64,000 bases of DNA, taken from assembly GCA_950106755.1 (NCBI GenBank), contig OX467090.1:15127489-15191488 (forward strand). Reading direction: 5' to 3'. This DNA is from Climacium dendroides (Eukaryota; Streptophyta; Bryopsida; Hypnales; Climaciaceae). The notes under the pieces were generated by a model. That model was given only the letters and a program-made list of their open reading frames with translations. It was not told the DNA's origin and did no database searches. Positions 46,681-58,240 of the stretch are shown piece after piece (the first letter of the stretch is position 1; every line of letters starts with the position of its first letter). The position numbers and the translations under genes were made by a program.

Positions 46681-49600
46681 ATGGCATCAAGTGGAGGAGA
46701 AGGTGTGCGCATCATTGACAAGTTCAATGGGGAGAACTTTGGCATGTGGAAGTTCAAGATGGAGATGATTCTTGCGGAGAAGGACTTGTGGGAGGTGGTG
46801 GATGGGAGTGAGGAGCCTCCAAGTGAAGATGCTGATCCAAAGACCAAGAAGGCATTTGAGAGGAAGGAGAAGAAGGCCTTTGCTCTCATTGCCATCAACC
46901 TTGTGGACCGGCAAATTGCTCACATTCGCCATTGCAAGGGACCAGCCCAAGTATGGACCACCCTTTGCAACATCCATGAGACCAAGAGCCTCTCCAACAT
47001 CCTTTTTCTCCGGCGCAAGTTCTTCACTAGCAAGATGCAAGAGGAGGATGACTTGTTGGATCATGTCAACAAGATCAAGGCCCTTGCGGATGAGTTGGCT
47101 TGTTTGGAGGCACCCGTGACGGATGGAGATGTGGTGATGACCTTGTTGGAGAGCTTGCCACCGTCTTATGAGTTCCTCATCACCGCATTGGAGACAAGGC
47201 CTATGAAGGAGCTGACCATGGAGTTTGTGACGGCCCGCTTGATGCATGAGGTGACCAAGCGCAAGGAGAATGAGTCCCAAGGAGATGGATCAGCCCTTGT
47301 CTCTAGACATGGCAAAGGGGTCAACACCAAGGTCTTCAAGGAGACAAGGACATGCTTCAAGTGTGGCAAATCAGGCCACATTGCTAAGCATTGCAAGGGC
47401 AGCCAAGCCAAAGGCAAGGAGAGTGCACACCAAGCCTCCAAAGAGGAGGAAGAGGAGGAATTTGCTTTTGCCACCCATGGAGGAGGGGAGAAGGCCAACA
47501 TGTTTACTTGGATAGTGGACTCGGGGGCCACTCAACACATGACCAGCCATAGAGATGCCTTCCACACCTATCAGCCCATTTCGGGGAAGAAGATTTATTT
47601 GGGAGACAATGGTGTGGTGGAGGCCCTTGGCATGGGGCTGATCCTTGTGGAGGTGCAAGTGAAGGGGGAGACCAAGAGGATCAGAATTCAAGAGGCACTC
47701 CATGTGCCCAAGTTGCATGCCAACTTGCTTTTTGTGAGCAAATTGTGTTTGGGAGTTTTGAAAGTGCATTTGAACAATGTGGGGTGTGTTGTGAGGGCAC
47801 CAAGTGGAGTTTTGATTGCATCAGCCCCTCGTGAGGGCAACTTGTACCTCCTCCACTTCACCAAGGTGAATGGCACCTCCCGAGCATGTGTTGGCCAAGG
47901 ATCAGCTCATGGAGACGTTGTGGAGCTTTGGCATAGGAGGCTTGGGCACTTGAATGTGAAGAGCATGAAGAGCCTCCAACACATTGTGAAGGGGCTGAAC
48001 CTCTCTTCTTGCAAGCATGATTGGAGTTCTAGGGTGTGCAAGGGGTGCATTGAGGGCAAACAAGCAAGGCAGCCCTTCCCCAAGGATGGGGCAACAAGGG
48101 CCAGCAAGCCATTGGAGCTTGTGCATTCCGATGTGTGCGGACCAATGAAGACCACCACCATAGGAGGAGCAAGGTATTTTTTGACATTTATTGATGATTT
48201 CTCCCGCAAGGTGTGGGTGTATATGCTGAAGTGCAAGAGTGAGGTGTTTGGGCGTTTTGAGACTTGGAAGGCCCTTGTGGAGGCCCAATCTAATTGCAAG
48301 GTGAAGGTGCTGCGGTCGGATAATGGTGGGGAGTATGTGTCCAAGGCCTTTGAGGAGTACTTGAAGGCCCATGGCATTGAGCACCATACATCAGCACCTT
48401 ACACTCCTCAACAAAACGGCGTAGCGGAGCGTGCCAACCGCACCATTGTGGAGATGGCAAGGTCCATGATTCATGCCCAAGGGCTGAAGTTTGAGCTTTG
48501 GGGTGAGGCGGTGTCTACAGCGGTTTATACAAGGAACCGGTGCCCCACCCAAGCCTTGACAAGCATGACACCCCAAGAAGCTTGGAGTGGGATTAGGCCT
48601 CATGTGTCTCACATGCGCATCTTTGGGTGCATTGCCTATGCCTTGGTTCCAAGTGCCAAGAGGACCAAATTGGATGCTAAGGGCATCAAGTGTCTTTTCC
48701 TTGGTTATTGTGAGGGAACCAAGGCTTATAGGCTGATGTGTGTGGAGAGCAAGGCCATCATCAAGAGTCGAGATGTGACCTTCTTGGAAGATGGAGGTGC
48801 TGATCCTAAGCTCTTGGAGATGAGCCCAAGTGGGAGCAATGGAGGACCAGCCCAAAAGGTGGGCACAACTCCAAGAGTGCACATAGAAGATGAAGGAGAT
48901 GAAGATGAAGAGCAAGGAGAAGAAGAGGAAGACTTGGTGGAGCCCAAGAAGAAGGTGGCCACACCCCAAGTGAAGAGATCAGCAATTCCTTCTCCAAGCA
49001 CTTCACCAAGGGAGCAAGAGCATGATCAGCCCTTGGCAGAGCAAGATCAGCCCTTGGAAGAACAAGATCAGACCATGGAGGAGCCCCGTTATCCCACAAG
49101 GACCCGCAAGCCCCTTGGAGATTGGTGGTTGAATCACATTCTTCCCCCACAACATGAAGATCAAGCCAATGTGGCTTTCCTTGGAGATCCATCTACACTT
49201 GGAGAGGTGTTGCATTGTGAAGATGCAAGCAAGTGGGAGTTGGCCATGCAAGAGGAGTATAATGCCCTCATTGCCAAGGAGACATGGGAACTTGCTGCCC
49301 TCCCTTCCAAGAGATCAAGTGTGGGTTGTAAGTGGGTTTTCTCCACTAAAAGGGATGCTTTGGGCCACATTGTGAGGTACAAGGCAAGGTTGGTTGCTAG
49401 GGGTTTTTTCTCAAGTGGAAGGGGTAGACTTCAATGAGACCTTTGCCCCCGTTGCTAAGTTTAGCACCATTAGGTGCATTGTGAGTATTGGGGCAGCCAT
49501 GGACTTGGAGATGCACCAAATGGATGTGAAGACGGCTTTTCTCAACCCCAAGCTTGAGGAGGTCATCTACATGGATCAGCCCCAAGGCTTTGTGCAAGAA

Positions 49601-50833
49601 GGCCAAGGGCATCTCAAGTGCAAGTTGAAGAAGGCACTTCCCGGGTTGAAGCAATCGGGGAGAGCTTGGTATAGGGATATTGATGCCATGTTTGCAAGGA
49701 AGGGCTTCCAAAGAGGCTATGCTGATCACTCTTTGTACACCATGCAAAGTTGTGAGCATTTGGTGATTGTGATCCTCTATGTGGACGATCTGATCCTCCT
49801 TGCAAGTAGCATGACCAAGATGCTTGAAGTGAAGGATATGCTCAAGAAGGAGTATGAGATGACGGATCTTGGAGAGTTGAAGTTTTGCCTTGGAGTGGAG
49901 TTCAAGAGGGATAGGGCTGCCCGCACCATCACCATGAGCCAACGCAAGTACCTTGAAGAAATTCTCAAGCGCTTCAACATGGAGGAGTGCAAAGCCATAG
50001 GTACACCACTTGACACTCATGGGAAGTTGCCCAAGCTCACGGATGCTGAATTTGAAGACATGAGGGCTGAAATGCAAGGTGTGCCTTACAAGGCAGCGGT
50101 GGGTTGCCTCATGTATGCCATGGTAGCCACAAGGCCTGATTTGGCCTTTCCGGTGAGTGTGGTGAGTCAACACACGTCCAAGTATGGCCCCAAGCATTGG
50201 GCTGCGGTCAAGAGGGTGATGAGGTACCTTCAAGGCACACTTGGGCTGAAGTTGCAACTTGGGGGTGCCAATGTGAGTTTGCATGGCTTTTGTGATGCGG
50301 ATTGGGCGGGCGATGAGGTGGATAGGAGATCCACCACCGGTTACGTGTTTATGCTTGGATTGGGTGTCATTACTTGGAATTCCAAGAGGCAGCCCACCAT
50401 AACTCTTTCTACAACGGAGGCGGAGTACATGGCCATGAGCCAATGCACCAAGGAGGCCATTTGGCTAAGGCAACTCTTGGCTGATGTTGGCCTTGTCCAA
50501 GAGGGCAGCACACCAATTTGGTGTGACAATCAAGGGGCCATTGCTTTGGCCAAGAATCCCACCCACCACTCTCGGACGAAGCACATTGATGTGCAACACC
50601 ATTTCATTCGTGAACGAGTGGAGGCTGAGGTGATTGAGCTCAAGTATGTGCCTACCCAAGCTATGGTTGCTGATGTGCTGACCAAGGCCCTTGGGAAGCC
50701 ACAACACCAAAACTTGATTGGGAAGATGGGCCTTGGAGCCTTTGACCACTCTCAAAGTGGGAGTGTTGAAGAACATGTACATATTAGTGTAGACTATGTA
50801 CATTCAGCCCTAGGAGTAGCATTAGACTCTTAG
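46681..50833 (+). pseudogene. Copia C Gag-Pol, broken by one frameshift
   Basis: The first part (46681-49437) starts MASSGGEGVRIIDKF and holds Gag, the zinc knuckle CFKCGKSGHIAKHC, protease DSGATQHM, the GAG-pre-integrase RRLGHL and integrase (HSDVCGP, DNGGEY, NGVAERANRT). The second part (49394-50833) has the reverse transcriptase MDVKTAFLNP, YVDD and RNase H DADWAGD. The two overlap in different frames. The break lies at the T6 run at 49404-49409, where copy A's aligned sequence has no such run; one extra T explains it. A sequencing error in the homopolymer cannot be excluded. The ORF ends 70 bases inside the 3' LTR. Confidence 0.93.
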
Positions 50834-51017
50834 TTAGACTTAGAGTCTCTTGGGTATTGCTTGTAGTCAAAGGCAGCCCATTGAGGTTAGTTATCCCATG
50901 ATGTATGTGGATAACTATGAAAGGCTTCTACCTTATGTTCAACCCACTCATGGGGTTTGGTATCCTCCTACCATCTAAGTAAAGCCTTTCTTCATTCATT
51001 ACTTTGTAATCTCAATA
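50764..51017 (+). repeat. Copia C 3' LTR
   Basis: 254 bp; one base differs from the 5' LTR. Confidence 0.95.
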
Positions 51018-51266
51018 GTGAGGTCTCTTCAGGTTCTCTTAATTTTGAAGTATTTTCTGCTATCATCGTCTTGCATGTTGTTGTTGTTGTTGTTGATGCC
51101 GATGTGCTTTGTCATTGAGATGTAAGGCATATTTGTACACTGTATTCTGTGTGTTATGAATCAACTAGTTGCAAGTGGTTCTGTGCATTGCTGTTCAATG
51201 TTGTAGTATGTTTGGAGTCTGGAAATTGCGGCGCAAATGTAGGAATCACTTAAACCCCGAAATGAA

Positions 51267-52069
51267 TTTATCCTCGAGTCGATGATAATGCATTTGTTTG
51301 TTTGTTGTTGGGTACGCTTATCTTCGAGTCGACGATGATTCATTTCTTGAAGGCATTTGATTGTATCATTATCTTCGAGTCGACGATAACTGATATTTTC
51401 ATTTGTGACATTTCTGGGTATAGTTATCTTTGAGTCGATGATAAGTGATAGTCACCTTTGTGGATATTCTGGGTACGCATATGTTTGATTGAACGTTAAC
51501 TGATTCATACCTTTGTGGTAATTATGTGTACACTTATCTTCGACTCGACGATAATTAATTGATTGTTACCTTTATTTCAATGTCGGGTACACTTATCTTC
51601 GAGTCGATGATCGTTGATTACTAGCCTAACAGAATATTGTGTATATATTATAAATTTACTTTGAATGAATTATCTCTATGTCTAGGATAAAATCGTTAGA
51701 TCACTATAGCTTATATTCATTTCGTATTGAATATTTCTTTTGGATTGATCTTTAGACGGATGGGTCTTTACAAGATAAGAGGACCTGAAGTCTTTAGATT
51801 TTTTTATCAATCAGAGAGTGTGATGTATTGATTTATCTTCGAGTCGAGGATAATTTTATTAAAATTTTTGAAGTGAATCTCCGTTGGATGAGTTCATTCT
51901 GATTTTCTGATACACCTGTAGGTGTTATTTGGGGTTACTGCATGAAACTCAATAATGTGAGGAGCTTATAAGTAGCGTACAAAGTAAACCTCATTCTGAA
52001 GCTATTCTTCGCTGTTTGTGGTTGGATTAGAATTGTTTTGATTTTTTATCGTCGATATGAAGATTATTA
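51267..52069. repeat. Palindrome cluster 7 upstream of the DUF7869-type gene
   Basis: Copies at 51267-51289, 51316-51340, 51367-51390, 51422-51446, 51531-51556, 51591-51614, 51831-51855 and a diverged one at 52043-52069. Most are of the sub-type TATCTTCGAGTCGACGATA and are spaced about 50-110 bp apart. Confidence 0.9.
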
Positions 52070-52143
52070 ATGGAAATTCTTGTTTGAATCAGTAATAGTT
52101 GTGTCATTTCATCCACGTAGGATTTGATTTTATGAGCGGTGAA

Positions 52144-52556
52144 TTTTGAATTCTTCGTACATATGGATAGCGTTTAGCTTTTTTTGTATCTGATATCAGT
52201 TGCTTTTGTCTGATGGTTTGATATATGTTCAATTATCCTCGAGTCGAGGATAATTGTGGATAATAGTTTTCTGTCATGGTGACTTTTGAATTCTTCGTAC
52301 ATATGGATAGCGTTTAGTTTCGTTTGTAATTGATATCAGTTGCATTTGTCTGATGGTTTGATATATATTTAATTATCCTCAAGTCGAGGATAGTTGTGGA
52401 TAATAGTTTTCTGACATGGTGGCTTTTGAATTCTTCGTACATATGGATAGTGTTTAGTTTGGTTTGTAATTGATATCTGTTGCTTTTGTCTAATGGTTTG
52501 ATATATGTTTAATTATCCTCGAGTCGAGGATAATTGTGGGTAATAGTTTTCTGTCA
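52144..52556. repeat. Three tandem 140-bp repeats, each carrying one palindrome
   Basis: Units start TTTTGAATTCTTCGTACATA at 52144, 52284 and 52424 and include GTTTGATATAT plus AATTATCCTCGAGTCGAGGA. Palindromes lie at 52231-52255, 52371-52394 (one arm changed, CTCAAG) and 52511-52535. The array ends about 90 bases before the start codon of the next gene. Confidence 0.93.
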
Positions 52557-52646
52557 TTTGATTCTATAGTCTTGACATCTGAACTTGTAGTTGTACTATG
52601 TCGTTGAACACCTTATTTTTCTAACCGTGGACTACTATTTTGTAGT

Positions 52647-55316
52647 ATGGATATTCATGGGCCTGATGATTTCGTCAATCCGGTTCCCACTTTACCCGAT
52701 GGTGTTGCAGTGTGTGATGGGGTCCCACGGGCTTCTTGGATCACAAAGGGTGTTACTTTGAGGAACGACGCAGGAGATGATGTTGCAAGAGGAGTATGTC
52801 ATAGCGTGGATGCAGAGGACGTCATCGATGCGGATGGTAAACCTCTTGGTGATGATCGGGTGGCCGTTCAAATTGCAGAGTCCTTATGCGAGGAGGAGGT
52901 GCTGTCTGTTTGGATGTGGTCTATGCGTTCTTGGCACATAAAACTCGTGTTCTTGAATGGTGTGAGTTTATATGACCATGACTAGACACACATATACAAG
53001 GCAACAATGAATGCCATTGGTCGTCGTGTTCGTGTTGGTGTTCATTCCTATGAAAGTTGCCGGGAGAGAAGAGAAGCAGACCATCCACCCAAGAAGGACT
53101 CCCTTCTTACTATAGAAGAAATTACAGAAGTGTCTACAAAGACATGCTGCCCAAGCAATTGCTTGCAACCGTTTCCTCGCGGAGATATTCAAGCTCTACG
53201 ATCTGAACTTCATGTGCATGGTGGGGTGTATGTTCGCAAATGGTGTCTCATTGAGGTGCACAGGCAAATCCACAAAGATTCTGCTGGGAAGGAGTGGATA
53301 ACCTTGAGGGGTTGGGAAGTGTGTCCTATGGCTTGGTGGACAATTTATGGTATTTCAAGAGCTACATTCTATAGGTACAAACAGATGGCTAAGAATGGGC
53401 AAGAGGCTGAGGGGCACAGGAACTTAGGGACTAAAAAACCTCGCGCGCAAACTCTACAAGCTACTGCCACACTTCGCATGTTGATTGAGAATGATGCTGA
53501 CAAAATGCCACACAAAACAAGGACATTGGAAACTGGGGAGAAAGTGTCGGCAATGGTGTTGCCATCATCTTTTCGTTGGAGTGACCAATTACCAACAATG
53601 AATGAAGCAAATGCGGCATTTAATTTGCCACCAATTTCTTCTAGTGGCTTGAGCAATATTCGACGTGCTTTTTTCCCAGAGTTTGTAGCGAAAGCCCATG
53701 GAGATAGTTTTTCAAGGTGTAGCCTCTGTGATAGGTACAAGCAATTGAGGAGTGCTTGCACTCCGCTTTCTACTTCAGCGAACAAGTGGGCGTACCTTTT
53801 GGGTACTCATCGATCGGGGCAACAGGCACATAGACTACTTTATTATGGGAATCGGCATATGTCAGAGACGTACCCCGAGAAGATGTTGTGCGTTATTCAT
53901 GACAAAATGGATCACTTGAAGACAGCTTCTCTACACTACTCTCATAAAACCAAAGTGACAGACTTTTTCATGAAGATGTCTTTTGCTGTTACAGGAATGA
54001 TTGCTCATGGTCATGGCGACTTTCGGTATGCACACTATGGGCTCGATATTTTTCCAATGGATTCAAATCATACCATTGGCTCCATTGCAAAATTGTTGCG
54101 TGACTTGGAAGGACCGCCTACGAATTCATCGCGCCAACTATTTTCTATAGAGGAGGGTCAATCTATCTTGACAAAGGCAGTAGAAGGATCAAACATTTGC
54201 CTTGATTCCCTCTTAACTCCTCCAGAAGAGCCTATTCCACCTAAACCTTTGCCACCAATACTTACTTTGCAGTTGGACAATGCATCAGGGGATAACAAAA
54301 ACAAATGGGTGTTTGCCTTTTGCTCTCTTCTTGTTTTTAAAGTCATTTTTCGAGAGATTTACATCAACTTCCTCATTGTTGGGCATACTCATAAAGACAT
54401 TGATGCTCTTTTTGGGAGATGGAGTACAATGTTGAAGACAAATAGCTACTCGACTATTCCGAGGCTGATGAAATCCTTTATGGATTGTGAGAAGTATCCA
54501 GTGATTCCTCATTTAATAGAGGAAGTTCCTGATTTCAAGAGGTTTGTCCACGAGTACTTGGGCACAGCTGGGGACTTCTTAGAAGGTCATTCGGCTTGCC
54601 AACAATTCAAATTCTTTATGGATTCCAATGGTTGGCCCCTGATGGAGTACAAATATTTGTGTACGGATCCAAATTGGTTGCCAGAACATGGTCGAGGGAT
54701 TCGTTTGTGGTTTGAGACTAAAGATGGGCGTCCAAAAGTGCCAAATGGTAGTCCACCGCCTTTGGCTCCGGAGGAAATGAAAGCGTCAGAGGAGATCAAA
54801 AAGGGTTTGGATGGTTTTATTTCATATTGGACAGAAATGGCCAATGAAGACCATTCAGGAGAGTTTCAGAGGAAGAATGATTCGATAAGAAATTATTGGA
54901 AAGGTGTGAGAGCCGCTCTAGATGCACCCCTTTTGGTGCGTAATACATTGCAGTATGGATTTTGGCTTGCTTCTAGAATCAACAACGAAGTGGAAGACCG
55001 AATGGAAGACGATGGCACACTACGTGAAGAATATGCAGAAGATGCGCCTTTTGTTGGACGTAGACGTGATCGTCCGCGGCCATCGTTCCGTGTTGGTCGT
55101 GATGTATACGCAGGTTATTTTGTTGTTGTGCGTCCTGCTGATGGTGACCCGAAGCCATTTTGGCTAGCTAGGGCGATTACAAATCAAAATCCGAATCCAA
55201 GGTATGTTCACTTGATCCAAATTCAATATTGGACGCCTGTTTCAAGTCGTCACATCAACATGGACACATACGCTGGATGGGACACGAAGGCAGGAAATGT
55301 GTGGTGTGAAGATTGA
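52647..55316 (+). CDS. DUF7869-family protein, transposase candidate of the giant element
   Basis: ATG at 52647 opens a frame of 112 codons; a TAG at 52983-52985 interrupts it, and the same frame continues to 55316 (769 codons from ATG 53007). Because both parts are in one frame and the intervening text still reads as protein, the TAG is probably a nonsense change (CAG to TAG), though a separate start at 53007 is possible. Counting from 53007 the features are CCPSNC near 47-52, GISRATFYRY near 115, CSLCDRYK near 236, HDKMDH at 298, HGHGDFRYAHYG near 337, LQLDNASGDNKN with Asp 424, and VGHTHKDIDALFGRWS from 458. This is the DUF7869 pattern. The spaced Asp/Asn/His motifs suggest an RNase H-like (DDE) fold, which is inference. 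The gene is intronless after 52647 and is next to the right TIR. Confidence 0.78.
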
Positions 55317-56011
55317 GCTATCCCTCTAAGTTGGTCAAATACTGACTGTATTATGATAGCTTGGAAGCCACGCGGAAAGAAGGGGGCTATTGATGTACCT
55401 CAAGTTCTTACAAAAGTTTCTATCCCTAAACCACAAATCAACATCATTAAATCATCCGTAGAAGCCTTTGTGGTTTAAGACGTAGTGTGCCATCGTCTTC
55501 CATTACGGATCATCCTTGGCGTTTTAAGAAGAATAGTTACTTTGATTTTATTGTCTATAATTTATAATTTATTAGTATTTTATTATTAGAAGGATAGAAG
55601 CTGAATGCACATTTTCATTTTAGATATTTGCAAGTATCAATTATGTTGTTTTGAATATGATATTGATTGTGGTTATATGCCAATATCAATTTCTATTAAT
55701 AGTATGAAATTGTTATGTTTCTTATAGATGTGATTTGAACCTTCAATGCGCGCATTTGCAATGCTTTTCAAATATTTGAGATGTAGAAGTAGTTCTTGCG
55801 AATTTTTTGTAATTCAAGTTTGCAAATCACTTTTCTAGTACCCCTAAACCCTAAACCCCCAAAAAATTTCATTTTGTAGTGCCTTGTTGCATTCAATCAA
55901 CATATTTATGTTCACAAGATTCACCACAAATTATATAAAATATAATTTGACATGAGAAATGAACAATTATTTTAGTGTAATTAAAGATTGGATTTAAAAT
56001 GAGACTCTTAA
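55317..56011. other. 3' flank of the DUF7869-type gene to the right TIR
   Basis: No gene. Contains a short telomere-like CCCCTAAACCCTAAACCCCC at 55841-55860. Confidence 0.5.
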
Positions 56012-56038
56012 TTGTCTCAATTTAACGAATAAGGCCTT
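56012..56038 (-). repeat. Right 27-bp terminal inverted repeat
   Basis: Exact reverse complement of 16236-16262, about 700 bp beyond the stop codon of the DUF7869-type gene. CTAT follows directly outside. Confidence 0.85.
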
Positions 56039-56042
56039 CTAT

Positions 56043-56821
56043 TATTGTTAGGCACAATGAACAATAACAAATTTCTCCCTACTGCTAAGGTGCATTAAAC
56101 ATATGTACCTTTTCAATGCTTTTTGCAAAAAGTATACTACTTGTTGTATAGGATGTGCTTGTATAGGATGTACTTGAAACCTTACTCCTTGTACGTGATG
56201 CTAGCCTATTCTAAGTCCTAGGTTGACAAGCTCATTGTTATTTTTTACTATAGAAGCAGTTTATCCCATGGTAGCTAATTCCATTTTATAGTCATTGGAT
56301 CATAAAGATGTGCAAAAAAATGAAGTTGGATTTATCTACACAATTAAATATGTACAAATTTAGTGGAATTTTGAATCCGATGGCTAGAAATTTTCTATTG
56401 TGGTTTGGACGAGATTGTGGCATCCATATTGTTTACTCTACACGAGCTCTTTCAATTGTCAATTTTGCAGTCATTCTTCATGCTAAAAGCAATGAGTATA
56501 CCATATTTGTGTACAACTTTGTGCATAAAGGCTTATTGTTCCCTTGTGAATTTTGAAATGTTGCATGAGTTGCAGACTTGCAACTAACCTCTGCTTTAAG
56601 TTGGTTTTGCTTTAAGTTGAGTGTATAGGGCTATTAAGCTTAAGATCAAAGGATTCTGAAGTAATAGTCTTTGTCTATAGTTTCTCTTTCTATTTGAAGC
56701 CTTTGAGAGGTGTAATTTGCTACTAAAGTCACAAGCTACATGCTGAGATGTTGATAGATGGGAAGAAAATGTTAGTATAAACAAAAATCATGCAATATTT
56801 TAAGACTTGTAGTACTTTGTA
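56043..56821. other. Right flank of the giant element, no gene seen
   Basis: AT-rich. Short open frames here have no recognisable content. Confidence 0.4.
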
Positions 56822-57218
56822 TCTCATTTGAGTGATTTGGAGCATTTGGGATCTGATTTGAATAATTTAGAACACTTGAGTGTGCATTGGAGAGATTTGG
56901 ACCACTTGGGGTCTCATTTGAGTGATTTGGAGCATTCAAGTGTGCATTGGAGAGATTTGGACCACTTAGGGTCTAATTGGAGTGGGAAGGATCTACCATG
57001 GCCATTATGTGTGAAAGGGATAAAGAACCTAAGCAAGGGACTGCCCCCTTATACTACTCTAGTACCAAGTGCCATGACTAACCTTATGGGATCATACATA
57101 GAACTCCTACAAGAGTTCCCTAAGACTATTACTCACTATCTTCAACAGAAAGAGGGGTAGTACTATTTTCACGACATGGCAAAGGCAGAAGCTCACAATA
57201 ACGCAAGGAAACATGCAT

Positions 57219-58240
57219 ATGCTATAATTGTGGCAAACCCGATCACCTTGCAAGATATTGTAGGCTTCCTAAGAAAGAGAGTGGAAACAAGGTGGGAGAT
57301 GAGTTTGCATTTGCAACAAGTCAAGGATATAGCAACAACATGTCCAAGTGGATTATTGACTCGGGTGCAACACAACACATGACTCCTCATAGGAAAGCTT
57401 TCCTCACTCATCAACCCATTAGCAATCAAAAGGTGTATTTGGGTGATAATGGCATGGTAGACGTAATTGGCATGGGTTGCATTGTGGTGGAGGTAGATGT
57501 GAAGGGCCTCTTGAAAAAAATATGCATTCAAGACGCATTACATGTACACAAGTTGCATGCCAACTTGCTTTTGGTGAGCAAGTTGATGCCACAAGATTTG
57601 AAGGTGCAATTCAACATGGGGTGCATTTTGAGGGCACCCAATAGAGAGATGATTGTCACGGCACCTAGACTCCTAGAGAGGGTAATTTGTATCAATTGAA
57701 GTTCAAAATGGTGAATAGCTCAAGCGTGGCATGTTTAGCACAAGGATCCATCTGTTGAAGTTAGTAAGTAGAATGTTGAGATTAGTGAGTACTAGTGTTA
57801 GGTCCTCTTGTAGGAGCTCTTTGTATGGGCTGACCTTTGTTTGGTGTTGTTTGTAGCCAACCAAGGTGCTAATAGAGAGGGGCAGCCCTCTAGTGTTAAG
57901 TTATCCCATATGGTTAGTCATGGGACTTGTAGGTAGAGTAGTATAAGAGGTCAGCCCCTTGCTTGGGCTCTCCACCCCTTCCATTCACTTGTTTGTGTTC
58001 TCCCTTCCTTGCAATACAAGTTCTTTGCATTCAATACCATCCACAAATACTCTTTCGAGCTTTGGCACAAGAGTTTGGGCCACCTCAATGTAAAGTATGT
58101 GAAAAATCCTTGAAGCATAGTGGGCAACATGCAAGTTATGAAGAGCTCATATGACTTAACATGTGAGGCCTGCATTGAAGGCAAGCAAGAAGGGAACCAA
58201 GAAGGGAACCATTTCCAAGTGATGGAGCAACGAGGGCAAC
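57219..58240 (+). pseudogene. Copia zinc knuckle-protease-pre-integrase fragment, split by a solo LTR
   Basis: CYNCGKPDHLARYC-type knuckle near 57220, IIDSGATQHMT near 57352, VYLGDNGMVDVIGMGCIVVE near 57440 and LHANLLLVSKL near 57556 follow the order of copy A. The frame shifts near 57670. The text resumes after the LTR with HKSLGHL (58068 on) and ACIEGKQ near 58170. Reverse transcriptase and RNase H are absent. Confidence 0.85.
57753..58036 (+). repeat. Solo LTR of a related copia family
   Basis: 284 bp, TGTTGAAG to TTCAATA, with the target duplication CCATC at 57748-57752 and 58037-58041. Shares AGAGAGGGGCAGCCCTC and TATAAGAG with the copy A LTR. The gag-pol text on its two sides joins when it is removed. 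A solo LTR is the usual product of LTR-LTR recombination. Confidence 0.9.

Larger units (their letters stand above)
45318..51017 (+). mobile_element. Ty1/copia LTR retrotransposon, copy C (second family)
   Basis: 5,700 bp with 254-bp LTRs (45318-45571 and 50764-51017) and the duplication GTGAG (45313-45317 and 51018-51022). The LTRs share TGTTGAAGAA/CTCAATA ends with copy A's family but not their bodies. I see one LTR difference (CTTAGGTAG against CTTAGTTAG), so it is young, though probably older than copy A. Confidence 0.96.
16236..56038. mobile_element. Giant TIR-bounded DNA element (about 39.8 kb, about 19.4 kb without nested insertions)
   Basis: A 27-bp sequence starting AAGGCCTTATTCGTTAAATT at 16236-16262 recurs as its exact reverse complement at 56012-56038. 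Similarity stops at once on the inner and outer sides, as expected for terminal inverted repeats. The outer flanks share CTAT (16232-16235 and 56039-56042), a likely 4-bp target duplication; the shared string extends to TTCTAT if the last two bases of the right repeat are counted. Inside are a DUF7869-type gene near the right end, two minus-strand genes and dozens of copies of a palindrome seen nowhere else in the window. Three copia elements, each with its own target duplication, are later insertions (about 20.4 kb). The repeats and flanks are seen directly; that they bound one transposon is inference. I cannot assign it to a named superfamily. Confidence 0.72.

Noticed and set aside
52961..53001. 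A 40-bp intron removing the TAG at 52983
   Set aside because: A GTGAGT donor and an AG exist, but 40 bp is shorter than is usual for plant introns. A nonsense change is simpler.
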